A stretch of 27,913 nt of DNA from JBKJTP01 sp046590195 (GTDB lineage: Bacteria; Bacteroidota; Ignavibacteria; Palsa-1295): NCBI GenBank assembly GCA_046590195.1, contig JBKJTP010000123.1, positions 1 to 27,913 of the forward strand. Reading direction: 5' to 3'. Each line of letters opens with the position of its first letter. Position 1 is the first letter of the stretch. The notes below the pieces were generated by a model. The model saw nothing but the letters and a program-made list of their open reading frames with translations, was not told the origin of the DNA and did not search any database. A program made the position numbers and the translations under genes. This document shows, piece by piece, positions 16,424 through 25,344 of this stretch.

Positions 16424-17452
16424 ATGAGCAAGACGATCCTCATCACCGGTGGCGCCGGTTTCATTGGCAGCAACTTTGTCGATTACATCTTCCGTAACTA
16501 TCCGGACTATCACATCGTCGTGCTCGATGCACTGACCTACGCCGGCAGCCCTGATAATCTCTCAGACGAGATCAAGAAGTCCAAGCGCTTCGAGTTCTGG
16601 TACGGCAACGTGACCAATGATGATCTGATGTCGCAGCTTATTTCTCGTGCGAACATCATCGTTCACTTCGCTGCTGAAAGCCATGTTGCGCGTTCGATCT
16701 TTGATAATAAGATATTTTATGTGACGGATGTGCTTGGCACCCAGGCCGTGAGCAATGCGGTCGTCCGCAGCAAGTCCGTCGAGCGCTTCATTCACATCTC
16801 GACGAGCGAGGTCTATGGCACAGCGATCTCGAACCCAATGACTGAGGATCATCCGCTCAATCCGCTCTCGCCTTATGCAAGCGCAAAGGCTGGTGCCGAT
16901 CGTCTCGTCTACTCCTATATCGCAAGTTATAATATTCCTGCCACGATCCTGCGTCCGTTCAACCAGTTCGGACCGCGCCAGCACCTGGAGAAAGTTATCC
17001 CACGCTTTATTACGAGCGCGATCCTTGATGAACCCCTAACTGTCCACGGCGATGGCAGTGCGATCCGCGATTGGCTTTATGTCGAAGACACATGCAAACG
17101 CATTGACAAAGTGATCCATGCTCCGATCGAGAAGATCCAGGGCGAAGTGTTCAATCTTGGCAGTGGATTCGATCTTGATGTCTTGAGCATTGCGCAGAAG
17201 GTGCTTGAGATCTGCGGCAAGCCGAATGACATGGTCTCGTTCATCGGCGATCGTCCAGGCCAGGTGCACCATCACATTTCGAGCACTGAGAAGGCGAAGA
17301 CCGTACTTGGCGTCGAAGATGCCCGCACGTTCGAGCAGGGTCTCGAGCAGACGATCAACTGGTATCAGAACAACCGCGCGTGGTGGGAGAAGCTACTCTG
17401 GATGCGCCATGTGCCGATCATGACCGAAAGCGGCAAGGTGGAGTATCACTGA
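16424..17452 (+). CDS. NAD-dependent nucleotide-sugar 4,6-dehydratase/epimerase (extended SDR)
   Basis: The protein has 342 residues from ATG 16424 (MSKTILITGG), 11 bases after the upstream stop. An in-frame ATG at 16394 would add ten residues overlapping the previous gene. The cofactor motif is GGAGFIGS (9-16), and the catalytic pair is YASAK (Tyr151, Lys155). LDALTYAG (34-41) and AAESHV (83-88) are RmlB-like. STSEVYGTA (126-134) and RPFNQFGPRQ (177-186) are more like LegB-type UDP-sugar 4,6-dehydratases, since RmlB has TDEVYG. The Asp of the dehydratase Asp-Glu pair is therefore Ser128, with Glu129 kept. It probably makes a 4-keto-6-deoxy sugar nucleotide. Epimerase or UXS-like decarboxylase activity cannot be excluded. 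Confidence 0.85.
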   Translation: MSKTILITGGAGFIGSNFVDYIFRNYPDYHIVVLDALTYAGSPDNLSDEIKKSKRFEFWYGNVTNDDLMSQLISRANIIVHFAAESHVARSIFDNKIFYVTDVLGTQAVSNAVVRSKSVERFIHISTSEVYGTAISNPMTEDHPLNPLSPYASAKAGADRLVYSYIASYNIPATILRPFNQFGPRQHLEKVIPRFITSAILDEPLTVHGDGSAIRDWLYVEDTCKRIDKVIHAPIEKIQGEVFNLGSGFDLDVLSIAQKVLEICGKPNDMVSFIGDRPGQVHHHISSTEKAKTVLGVEDARTFEQGLEQTINWYQNNRAWWEKLLWMRHVPIMTESGKVEYH

Positions 17453-17468
17453 GTTCGCAAACCCAGCG

Positions 17469-19061
17469 ATGACTTCTTCGACAGCAGCAAGCTCCGGCCG
17501 CATAGTGATCTATGTTACGGGCGCATTGCTGCTGCTAGTTCTCACATATCAATTCAGCTCGCTTTATTACTTCCCGCAGTATGACGGCGCGCGCTTTTGG
17601 GGCGACGAGTTCGGTCAGGTCATCGAGTTGAAGCACGAGCTCGAACACGGCTACGCGGCGATACCGACAGGCAAAGGTGCAACGGTTGCGGTAACAAACG
17701 GTATCGTACGTGGCAACTCGTGGCTTGCGGCATTCGTGTATGGCTTGCCCGCGGTGCTCTTTTATCCAAGCTTCGATCTTGTAGCGATCGGACGTACGGT
17801 CACCGCAGTGCTTTCTATTGGCTTGCTTGTAACGCTGTTCATCTCGCTTCGTATGTTCGGCGCCTCGCAGCTTGTCGCGGTTGCAGCACTGCTGCTGCTG
17901 GTCACTAATCGAAGCTTCGTCTTTGCCTCACATTCCGCAAGACTCGATATAGTCGCAGGGCTTGCGGTGCTTGCATGGACTGCTTACTGCACCTATCTCT
18001 ACCGCAAACAGCGCGAAGCTGCGTGGTCACCTACCGTATCGTGGTACATCGGCTTCGGTGCGATCACTTTTGCGCTCGCAACACTTTCTATACACCTCCT
18101 CACGTTGCTGGGACCTGTCGCGTTGTTTGCGCTGCTGGTTCTGGCTAAGGGAGATAGACTTCGCGCAACCGCTCATGGGGCAGCGGGAGTGCTGCTTGTC
18201 GCGGCAGTGCTCTTTGGCACCTATGCGTTGACTGGCGCGCCGATCACTCTCTTTGGTCAGACTTCGCATCATATTCAGTCGCATGATGTGCTCGATGCGA
18301 TGCCTGCATTCAGTCCACTATCGTGGTCAGTGCAATCATCGAATCTTGTTCAGCGCTTCGAGCAATTCCGGGATGAAGCTCCATTCGTCGCCGCCATCTT
18401 TGTTGCGGGCCTACTCTTGGCCGTGCTCAAGTGGAGACAGCTAGCACCCGTCACTCGGTTTGCTCTCGCTTGCACAGCGATCATCATGGTCTCATGGCTG
18501 GAGTTTCAGAGCAGCGCGATCTACTATTTGCTTCATGTTGCACCACTGATGGTGTTCGTCGCCGTGATGATACTGCGAACGCTCAAGCCACGCAGGTGGA
18601 GGCTCACTCTTGCTTTAGGCTGCGCGGCGATGGTACTGCTTCATTCTATCGATCTTGCAGCGATCCAGGGATTCAGCAAATCGATCGACGAGCGGAATCG
18701 CGAGGCTATCGCAGCGCTAACTGCTCGCCTTCCACAGGACGATTCCAGGATCCTCGCCCAGTACCCGGCTGTCTCCTTGCTGCATCGGTCGCTCGGCGAT
18801 CGTCTGATGACAACGCATTTCGTGAACTTCCCTACAGATTCCAGCACCGTGGATGAAGTGCTTCGCCAACAGAACGTAGGCACGATGATCCTATACCGCA
18901 CGTCACGTGCTCAGAACTATTCGTTCGAAGTAGAGCCGCTCTGGAATATTGCTAGTGCCAGAGGGAGGATCGATACAGTGATCGTGGGATACCTGTTCGA
19001 TGTTGCGCTCGACGATGCAAGCACACGTCCGGATTCACTTTACGTTGTGAGTTTGCAATGA
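17469..19061 (+). CDS. GT-C-like polytopic membrane protein, pair B member 1
   Basis: The protein has 530 residues from ATG 17469, 16 bases after the SDR gene. After the first membrane helix comes FQFSSLY-type sequence and WGDE (44-47), an acidic first-loop motif expected for GT-C glycosyltransferases. Further landmarks are AIGRTVTA (107-113 region), SHSARLDI (154-161) and WSVQSSNLVQRFE in the middle. All of these are shared with the following gene but not with the four-gene array. The C-terminal soluble tail ends near DSLYVVSLQ. The role is likely transfer of a lipid-linked sugar at the periplasmic face. Family and substrate are not recognised, and the downstream gene overlaps by four bases. 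Confidence 0.77.
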   Translation: MTSSTAASSGRIVIYVTGALLLLVLTYQFSSLYYFPQYDGARFWGDEFGQVIELKHELEHGYAAIPTGKGATVAVTNGIVRGNSWLAAFVYGLPAVLFYPSFDLVAIGRTVTAVLSIGLLVTLFISLRMFGASQLVAVAALLLLVTNRSFVFASHSARLDIVAGLAVLAWTAYCTYLYRKQREAAWSPTVSWYIGFGAITFALATLSIHLLTLLGPVALFALLVLAKGDRLRATAHGAAGVLLVAAVLFGTYALTGAPITLFGQTSHHIQSHDVLDAMPAFSPLSWSVQSSNLVQRFEQFRDEAPFVAAIFVAGLLLAVLKWRQLAPVTRFALACTAIIMVSWLEFQSSAIYYLLHVAPLMVFVAVMILRTLKPRRWRLTLALGCAAMVLLHSIDLAAIQGFSKSIDERNREAIAALTARLPQDDSRILAQYPAVSLLHRSLGDRLMTTHFVNFPTDSSTVDEVLRQQNVGTMILYRTSRAQNYSFEVEPLWNIASARGRIDTVIVGYLFDVALDDASTRPDSLYVVSLQ

Positions 19062-20584
19062 GATCGCTCACGATCGAAAGATGGATCACCTGGGCGCTGG
19101 CTATTGGCGCGCTTGCTCTGCTGGGCTTTCAGTTTAGCTCGCTCTACGTGTCGCCGATTCACGACTCGTATCTTTGGTGGGGCGACGAGAGCTGGCTGAT
19201 GAGCGAGTACCGCGAGCAGATGACAAGCGGTGTCTTTCGTCACCCTGATGCCTACGGCAGTTCGTTGTGGATCGGCAATCCGTTTCCTTTTACATCGATG
19301 TGGCTCACATCGGTCATCTATGGTATTGCGTCGTTCATTTCGAGCGCTCCGCTGGTCGAGATCGGAAGGACGATCACCGCTGCATTCGCCTTTGGGATGG
19401 TCGTTTGGTTGTGGCGCGCTGGGAAGTCACTCGCGCTTTCGGCTCTTGCTATTACTATCTCAGTTGTGCTTCTCATCTTCTGCCGCTCGTTCTTTCTGAC
19501 GAGCCACTCGGCGCGGTATGACATATTCTCGGCACTTGCGCTGCTCGCCTTCCTGAGCATTCTCGTCCGAGAGGTTCAAAGCAGATGGTCAAAGCGTTAC
19601 GGCCTGTTGGGTCTTATGTGGGGAGGAAGCCTGATCGTATCGGTCCATGTGCCACTGCTGCTGATCTTACCGTTCGTTTACTATCTCGTTGTTCAACGGG
19701 TCAGTGTAAGCGATCTGCTCAAGCTTGTCTTGGGCGTTGGAGTGTCGGTCGGTGTACTCTATCTGATTCACCTAATAAGCCAGCCGACACTGGGTGGTGA
19801 GACGAATCTCTCAGAAAACTTGCGCACCATCCCGATCCTGCGGCCCTTCTCGTGGTCAGTTCAATCGAGTAACCTCGCTCAGAAATGGGAGATGATCCTG
19901 AGCTTCGCACCACAGGTCTTCTTGATGCTAATCGCATTGATCGAGGGCTTGCGCTGCAACGGATTATCTAAAGCGAGCAAGCATGCTATCATAATCCTCG
20001 CGCTTCCAATGTTCGGATGGCTATTCTTTCAGCCGGCCGGACCTTCTAGCTACCTCATTCACTTTCTTCCTAGTCTTGCACTGGCGGCAGCGATCTCAGT
20101 AGAGACGATGCTTGTCGGCAATTGGCAGCGAATCGCGCTGAGCGCAGTTGCAGTCGTTGCGATCGCCTTTGGGGTAAAGGATGCTGTTATCGCGCGTGAG
20201 GTCGGTGCAACACTCACTCAGGCCAACCGCGAAGCATTAGCGCAAGTAGCTGAGCTAACCGCCGGAAAGCACATAGTCGCCTTGAATCCTGCGCAGAGCT
20301 ATCTGGCCAACGCATCGACGACGCACTTCGTCGAGTTACCCAACATTGAGGCACAGCGACTGAGCGGCGATGGATACTTATTGACTTATAATAGCTCGCT
20401 GCTTCCCAACTTCATGTGGGAAGTTGGGCCATTGCGTGAAGTGGTCACTTCGCCAGAGCTAATGCTGACAGGACACTATCTTGATGTCAGTCGAAGTTAT
20501 TTCGAACCGCTCGACGTCGGGCTAGACACGATCTTCTTCCAACGCCTGGACCTTACCGCACTCTATAAACGGCATATCCCCTGA
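19058..20584 (+). CDS. GT-C-like polytopic membrane protein, pair B member 2
   Basis: This 508-residue protein starts at an ATG within ATGA shared with the stop of the previous gene. It repeats the landmarks of its upstream paralog: QFSSLY then WGDE (41-44), EIGRTITA, SHSARYDI (149-156) and WSVQSSNLAQKWE. The soluble end contains STTHFVELPN, comparable with TTHFVNFP in member 1. The pair is therefore a local duplication that has diverged in sequence while keeping possible catalytic acids. Its 3' end overlaps the convergent minus-strand gene by 32 bases, and no terminator is visible between them. Confidence 0.77.
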   Translation: MRSLTIERWITWALAIGALALLGFQFSSLYVSPIHDSYLWWGDESWLMSEYREQMTSGVFRHPDAYGSSLWIGNPFPFTSMWLTSVIYGIASFISSAPLVEIGRTITAAFAFGMVVWLWRAGKSLALSALAITISVVLLIFCRSFFLTSHSARYDIFSALALLAFLSILVREVQSRWSKRYGLLGLMWGGSLIVSVHVPLLLILPFVYYLVVQRVSVSDLLKLVLGVGVSVGVLYLIHLISQPTLGGETNLSENLRTIPILRPFSWSVQSSNLAQKWEMILSFAPQVFLMLIALIEGLRCNGLSKASKHAIIILALPMFGWLFFQPAGPSSYLIHFLPSLALAAAISVETMLVGNWQRIALSAVAVVAIAFGVKDAVIAREVGATLTQANREALAQVAELTAGKHIVALNPAQSYLANASTTHFVELPNIEAQRLSGDGYLLTYNSSLLPNFMWEVGPLREVVTSPELMLTGHYLDVSRSYFEPLDVGLDTIFFQRLDLTALYKRHIP

Positions 20585-22055
20585 TGTCCGGGTGCTGTCG
20601 TAAAAAGAGGGTGCTATCTTTTTGCACCGTTGCCTGCAACCGTGCGTCAGTTGAGGGTTGACTGATCACGATGGTCCTCACACCTTGCGCTGATAGCGCC
20701 TCGCGCAGTTGTCTCGGATCCTCCTGCATGAACTGCGGCATGCGCTCACGGTACAGCGGGATCCCGATTGGCCCCCATCCACCATTGACATAGGGCGAAG
20801 CATTTCGGATCTGCGGGAAATACATCGCGTAATCATCTGTCAGGACGCGTTTTGCATCATTAGTGTATCGCATACCAAGACGATCGCCAACATCCTGGTA
20901 GCGTTGGACCCTCGCCCCCGCCTTTGCAGCAGATCGATAGAGCATGATCGTTGAACCGGCAAAGATCAAGAGCATACCGATAGGAGGGATCAGCGATGAT
21001 GATACCCACTTTCGTGATCCCATTAGTGGTCTCAGCATTGCGAGGACACAGACTACCACGATCGGTTGGATCGGCAATGAGCCGCGCGGGCTTCCTCCAA
21101 GTCCCACTGCCAGAAAGTAGAGCAATCCGATCAAAGCGAACTGACGAGTGCGTCGAAACAAGATCGCTATCACAAGTGGCAGTAGAAGATACCACTCGGT
21201 CAGAAGATGTGCAGAATACGCGCGGAGAAAACCGAGAGGCTCTTGAAGAATAATGCTCAAAGCACTCTGCGGCGCCAGCTGATCCTGGCGCCAATCCGCG
21301 CCATAGATCATCTTTGCGACGTTGAATCCCTGCGAACTGGAAATGAAAGATTCGCCCGCGGCAAGGTTCAGCGCTGCTTGCAACGCCAGAAACGGCAGCA
21401 CAAATAGTAACAATCGTGATGCGGCTTTCCAGTTATGATAGATCAGCGTTATGATGACAAATGCGATCACGAGCGCAAGCGCGTGCGTCCTGAATAGACA
21501 AGCCACTCCGAGCAAGAGGCCGGCAAGCCCGAAGCGCTCGCGTTGGTAGCACAGGAAAGCGGCTGTTGCGAGAACAGTGACTATGTAGTCGGGCCGAAGT
21601 GATAGTACTCCGCGCAGCATCTCAGGCAGGAAGATCGCAACGGTCACGCCGAGCAACGACCACCATTTGCTCCAACCCTGCGAGGCAACGAGCTTTAACA
21701 AGCACCAGATCAGCGGTGCCGCGAGCGCAATGTTGAAGAATAGACCTGTCGCGTCGATATGCTGACGTCCGACGAGCAGCAGCCCGCGCAGCAGGAAGGG
21801 ATAGCCGATCGGGAAGAAGCCATTGTAGAAGCTTCGCGGGTCGCTGAAGGAGAGGCTCTCGGCCTGAAAGAGAAGAGGGAAGGCGTCGTTCGCTAGGATC
21901 GCAAAATGCGAGCGCCGCGCCACGAGAATCAGCACAATGACATAGAGCGTCCACAGCCCGAGCGCGGCCACGGTATCTCGATCCTGCTTTATGCGATGAG
22001 GGAAAGCCACTCTCTTGTTATCTCGGGGGTTATATTCGTATCTCTTGAAGCCCAA
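20553..22055 (-). CDS. Polytopic membrane protein, GT-C/PMT-like, on the opposite strand
   Basis: The protein has up to 500 residues from TTG 22055. A GTG at 22010 (residue 16) is a plausible alternative start and would leave 77 bp to the divergent gene. Near the N-terminus lie an acidic loop, LANDAFPLL (54-62), and FYNGFFPIGYPFLL (76-89), a pattern I associate with PMT/GT39-like membrane glycosyltransferases. Several long hydrophobic segments follow. The C-terminal soluble part contains GVRTIVIS and ends in GYAVYRVR, similar to the IYR endings of the plus-strand proteins. It is the only minus-strand gene inside the cluster, convergent with the upstream neighbour and divergent from the next one. 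Confidence 0.75.
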   Translation of the reverse strand: MGFKRYEYNPRDNKRVAFPHRIKQDRDTVAALGLWTLYVIVLILVARRSHFAILANDAFPLLFQAESLSFSDPRSFYNGFFPIGYPFLLRGLLLVGRQHIDATGLFFNIALAAPLIWCLLKLVASQGWSKWWSLLGVTVAIFLPEMLRGVLSLRPDYIVTVLATAAFLCYQRERFGLAGLLLGVACLFRTHALALVIAFVIITLIYHNWKAASRLLLFVLPFLALQAALNLAAGESFISSSQGFNVAKMIYGADWRQDQLAPQSALSIILQEPLGFLRAYSAHLLTEWYLLLPLVIAILFRRTRQFALIGLLYFLAVGLGGSPRGSLPIQPIVVVCVLAMLRPLMGSRKWVSSSLIPPIGMLLIFAGSTIMLYRSAAKAGARVQRYQDVGDRLGMRYTNDAKRVLTDDYAMYFPQIRNASPYVNGGWGPIGIPLYRERMPQFMQEDPRQLREALSAQGVRTIVISQPSTDARLQATVQKDSTLFLRQHPDIRGYAVYRVR

Positions 22056-22087
22056 TTCTCGCGCTAGCTTCGACTAAGAAAGTCTCA

Positions 22088-23761
22088 TTGCCTCGTCAGG
22101 ACAAAAGGACCGTTGTTGTCACATCACTCCTCTTCCTAACCGCGCTCGCTTCGCGGCTGATCGGGCTCGACCTCCACTTTCTCCTCATCGACGAAGCCTT
22201 TGTTGGCATTGCCGCCCGCGACATCGCATTCAACAACACACCGATGTGGGATGCCGTCTCCAACGCACCCTACGTTTGGGGCCTAGCACAGATGATCAGC
22301 GCCTTCGGCGACAGTGCATTTGTGCTCAGGCTCCCAAGCGCCATCTTTGGGGCATCGGTCAGCATCCTGATCTTTCTCTTCGTCCGTAAGTGGGCAGGAG
22401 AGCGAACCGCGATACTCAGCGCTGCAATTTACGCACTTCATCCGTTCGCCCTTGCATTTACACGTGTAGCGTTCGTTGATGCGCTGCAGCTTCCAGCGAT
22501 CTGGCTCTCGATCTTCGCACTAGATCGCTACTTCGAAGGCCGCGAGAGAACATGGCTCATCACGGCACTATGCTCGGCTGCCCTGGCCTTCATCTTTAAG
22601 TATAATGCTATCGCGGTCATCGGCTGCTGGATGCTCGTCGGACTCATTCTGCGAAGGTATCCGCTCAAGACCTCGCTGTGGCTTGGGACTTCTATCATCG
22701 CTGCCTCCTTCGCCACGTTGCTCTTCTGGCCTTACGATGCGCCACTCTGGTTCTTCTCCTTTCTTGCAAAGGGCGGAAGCTATGACGGGCAGTATATCTG
22801 GGATTTCTACCATTACGCCTATCGCCATGTGACATTCGGCAGCGCGACCCTTCCGCTCGCCTTGATCGCCTATTTGCTGATCCGCTCGAAGCTGACACGC
22901 GATACAGCCAAGCGATATGATCATCTCATCCTGTTTAGTATCGCCTACTTTGGTTTGCTGCTGTTTCTCGGTCGGCCATTCCAGCGATATCTGTTGGTGC
23001 TTACTGTCCCCGTCGCGATCGTCTACTCGATGCTCATCGTTCAGGGATATGCGGCGCTTCGCGAATGGAGGTCCTCTCGAGATAAGAAGGCGTTGCTCCG
23101 GATGACTGCTGGCTTTGTAGTTCTCTGTGGCGTGCTGATCCAAGGCACTCGCTCCTCGGTGAATTACATTGCCTATCTGAATAACGACCTAGATCTTCGG
23201 GCGGCCGCAAATGAGCTGAAGAGCGAAGACCGGATCTTCTGGCCGGAAGGCTCGCCGGTCGTTGCAGCGTATTATTTGGGATTCGATCAGTATTATTCCT
23301 TGACGACGCGTGGCTCTCTCAATGCCGATATGTCAAGACACTATTTTCTTGGCAGCACCAGCCCTTATTCGGCAGATACACTTCCGTACGGCGTCATGCT
23401 GGCAAGAGACGAGATGAAGCGGATGGGCTTCTTTACTGCTATCATGAATCCCGGCGACTTCGGCAAGCGTGTAAAGCAGATGGATGCAGCGGTAGATAGT
23501 CTGAAGCAACTGAGACCGCTGGTGGACTACTTCAACTCTGATTTAGTCCGAGCAGGAGATCTATTGATCCACGCACGCGGGACCGTCGACCAGAACGGTG
23601 AACCGATGCTTTATCCGCTTGAGTACACTGAGCGTGCGTCACACACATTGCCGCATGGTTTTGAGCTTGCCGCTGCATTTGTTGATGGTAAAAGACATGC
23701 TGATACCAGCTACGCGCGGGACGTGAATCAGGGTGAAGTGCGAATATTGAGGAAGCGGTGA
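22088..23761 (+). CDS. ArnT/PMT-like (GT39-type) membrane glycosyltransferase
   Basis: The protein has 557 residues from TTG 22088. No ATG or GTG lies close by in frame, and hydrophobic sequence begins within ten residues. The first periplasmic loop has the catalytic-type pair Asp35-Glu36 in FLLIDEAFVG. RLPSAIFG (81-88) is a hallmark of the PMT_2/ArnT group, and ALHPFALAFTRVAFVDALQLP fits the next conserved helix region. The C-terminal soluble part runs from about residue 370 and ends at VRILRKR. Such enzymes transfer a sugar from undecaprenyl phosphate to lipid A, polysaccharide or protein. It starts the second rightward transcription unit, only 32 bp from the divergent gene. Confidence 0.83.
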   Translation: MPRQDKRTVVVTSLLFLTALASRLIGLDLHFLLIDEAFVGIAARDIAFNNTPMWDAVSNAPYVWGLAQMISAFGDSAFVLRLPSAIFGASVSILIFLFVRKWAGERTAILSAAIYALHPFALAFTRVAFVDALQLPAIWLSIFALDRYFEGRERTWLITALCSAALAFIFKYNAIAVIGCWMLVGLILRRYPLKTSLWLGTSIIAASFATLLFWPYDAPLWFFSFLAKGGSYDGQYIWDFYHYAYRHVTFGSATLPLALIAYLLIRSKLTRDTAKRYDHLILFSIAYFGLLLFLGRPFQRYLLVLTVPVAIVYSMLIVQGYAALREWRSSRDKKALLRMTAGFVVLCGVLIQGTRSSVNYIAYLNNDLDLRAAANELKSEDRIFWPEGSPVVAAYYLGFDQYYSLTTRGSLNADMSRHYFLGSTSPYSADTLPYGVMLARDEMKRMGFFTAIMNPGDFGKRVKQMDAAVDSLKQLRPLVDYFNSDLVRAGDLLIHARGTVDQNGEPMLYPLEYTERASHTLPHGFELAAAFVDGKRHADTSYARDVNQGEVRILRKR

Positions 23762-25323
23762 CAAACAAGCTTTCATCTATCGTCATCGTTGTGTTCGGCC
23801 TGATCGCTGCCGCGGTCATGTGGCCAAGCCGCCTATCTTATCCGATCGACGATACCTTCATCACCTTCCGCTATGCCGAGAATTTGGCGAATGGTTTTGG
23901 TCTGGTCTGGAATCCCGGTGGCCCACCGACAGAAGGCTACACCAATTTTCTTTACGTGCTTCTACTCGCACCCTTTGCATCATTTGATCTGCTTCTAGCA
24001 GCGCAGATCATCAATGTGATCGCGGTGCTGCTTAGCGCCATCTTTATCTTAAAGCTTGCTTCGCTCATAGGCGGCGAGCGAACGCACTGGATCGCATTGC
24101 TTGCGCCGCTGCTCTATCTAGCGTTGCCCGCAACCTGGGCGAATGCATTCAGCGGAATGGAGACAGTCGTCTTTGGCTCGCTATTGCTAACTGGGTTCTA
24201 CTACGTCTGGCATAATGAGACAAGCTGGCGCACATTCGGCTACGCGCTGCTCTTTCTTGCCTCATTGACACGACCTGAGGGGGCAATCCTTGCTGCGATC
24301 GTTGGGATCGTGCAATTAATACGAGAGGGTAGGCGCAAGACACTAATGTTGCTGCTGATCGGATTCGTCATCCCATTGGTCATTTACTATGTGGCGAAGT
24401 ATCTTTACTTCGGCCACTGGTTGCCGAACTCCTTTGCAGTGAAGGTAACGCAATCCGTCGGCGGGGAGCAGGGCTTCTTCCATGGTCTGCAAGCAGTGAA
24501 GCTGTTCATGCTGAGAGCTTGGCCACTTCTCTTACTTGGTCTTGTCCCCTTGGCATTCACGAAGAACAGAAGATTCATTGCTGCGCTGATCTGGTCGGTC
24601 CTAGTGATCGTCGCTTACGCGGTGCCAGTGCCTTTGATGGGCTTCTTTGACCGGTTCTTCTATTCGAGCGAGGTTTTCCTATTCGCGCTCTCCGGAGCAG
24701 CGATCCTGCTGCTGCACCGAGAACTAGGGATCAAGCAGGCCGCGCTGGCGCTGGGAGTCATTGTCATCATGCTCGCGGTCTCGAACACGCAAAGTCCGCG
24801 TGCGAAGGAGATACTCACGTGGGATCTTGATGAGATCAATGAGCGACTCACGATCATCGCTGCCGATCTCCGATCATTACCAAATGCAGAGCAACTAGCA
24901 TTTGCTTCGTCGGACGCTGGCATCATGCCGTATCACTCAAGGATGAAGCACTTCGATCTTGCTGGACTGAACAACAATGCGATCGCGCATTCGAAGACTT
25001 CGAACGAGGTCATCGAACAGATCTTGAAGACGAGACCGGAGGTAGTGCTGCTTAGTGCCGATTGGTCGTCGAGCGGTGCAGATGATACCTGCCGAGTGAT
25101 CTCGCGTCAAGTGCATGGAAAGTTGTCCACGGCTGTTGACCAATTGTTGAAGGATCCACGTTTTCAACAATATCAGCCAACGGCTTCGTATCTCACGGGA
25201 GTTTATGATTACGCTGTCATGCTCGATACGAAGTCTCCAATGTTCTCAGCTCTTGATAGCGCTTACAAAGCCCGCATCGCTGCCGACATGTTCTACGTGA
25301 AGCGCCTAACTTGTATCAATTAG
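23758..25323 (+). CDS. AftB-like/PMT-like membrane glycosyltransferase
   Basis: The protein has 521 residues from GTG 23758, which overlaps the preceding stop (GTGA). The first loop reads YPIDDTFITFRYAENLANG (Asp31-Asp32), followed by LVWNPGGPPTEGYTNFLY (49-66). This DDxFITxRYAxNLxxGxGxVxNPG and EGYT pattern is typical of a GT-C family that includes the mycobacterial arabinofuranosyltransferase AftB and many uncharacterised bacterial proteins. Numerous membrane helices follow, with a soluble C-terminal region from about residue 360. It probably uses a polyprenyl-phosphate sugar on the periplasmic face. The exact donor and acceptor are unknown. It is followed after 21 bases by the sugar aminotransferase. 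Confidence 0.83.
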   Translation: MTNKLSSIVIVVFGLIAAAVMWPSRLSYPIDDTFITFRYAENLANGFGLVWNPGGPPTEGYTNFLYVLLLAPFASFDLLLAAQIINVIAVLLSAIFILKLASLIGGERTHWIALLAPLLYLALPATWANAFSGMETVVFGSLLLTGFYYVWHNETSWRTFGYALLFLASLTRPEGAILAAIVGIVQLIREGRRKTLMLLLIGFVIPLVIYYVAKYLYFGHWLPNSFAVKVTQSVGGEQGFFHGLQAVKLFMLRAWPLLLLGLVPLAFTKNRRFIAALIWSVLVIVAYAVPVPLMGFFDRFFYSSEVFLFALSGAAILLLHRELGIKQAALALGVIVIMLAVSNTQSPRAKEILTWDLDEINERLTIIAADLRSLPNAEQLAFASSDAGIMPYHSRMKHFDLAGLNNNAIAHSKTSNEVIEQILKTRPEVVLLSADWSSSGADDTCRVISRQVHGKLSTAVDQLLKDPRFQQYQPTASYLTGVYDYAVMLDTKSPMFSALDSAYKARIAADMFYVKRLTCIN

Positions 25324-25344
25324 GCCCAACTTGATTCAACCAGA

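Noticed and set aside
22568..23143. A 191-codon minus-strand frame
   Set aside because: Antisense to the ArnT-like gene, which has clear family motifs on the plus strand.
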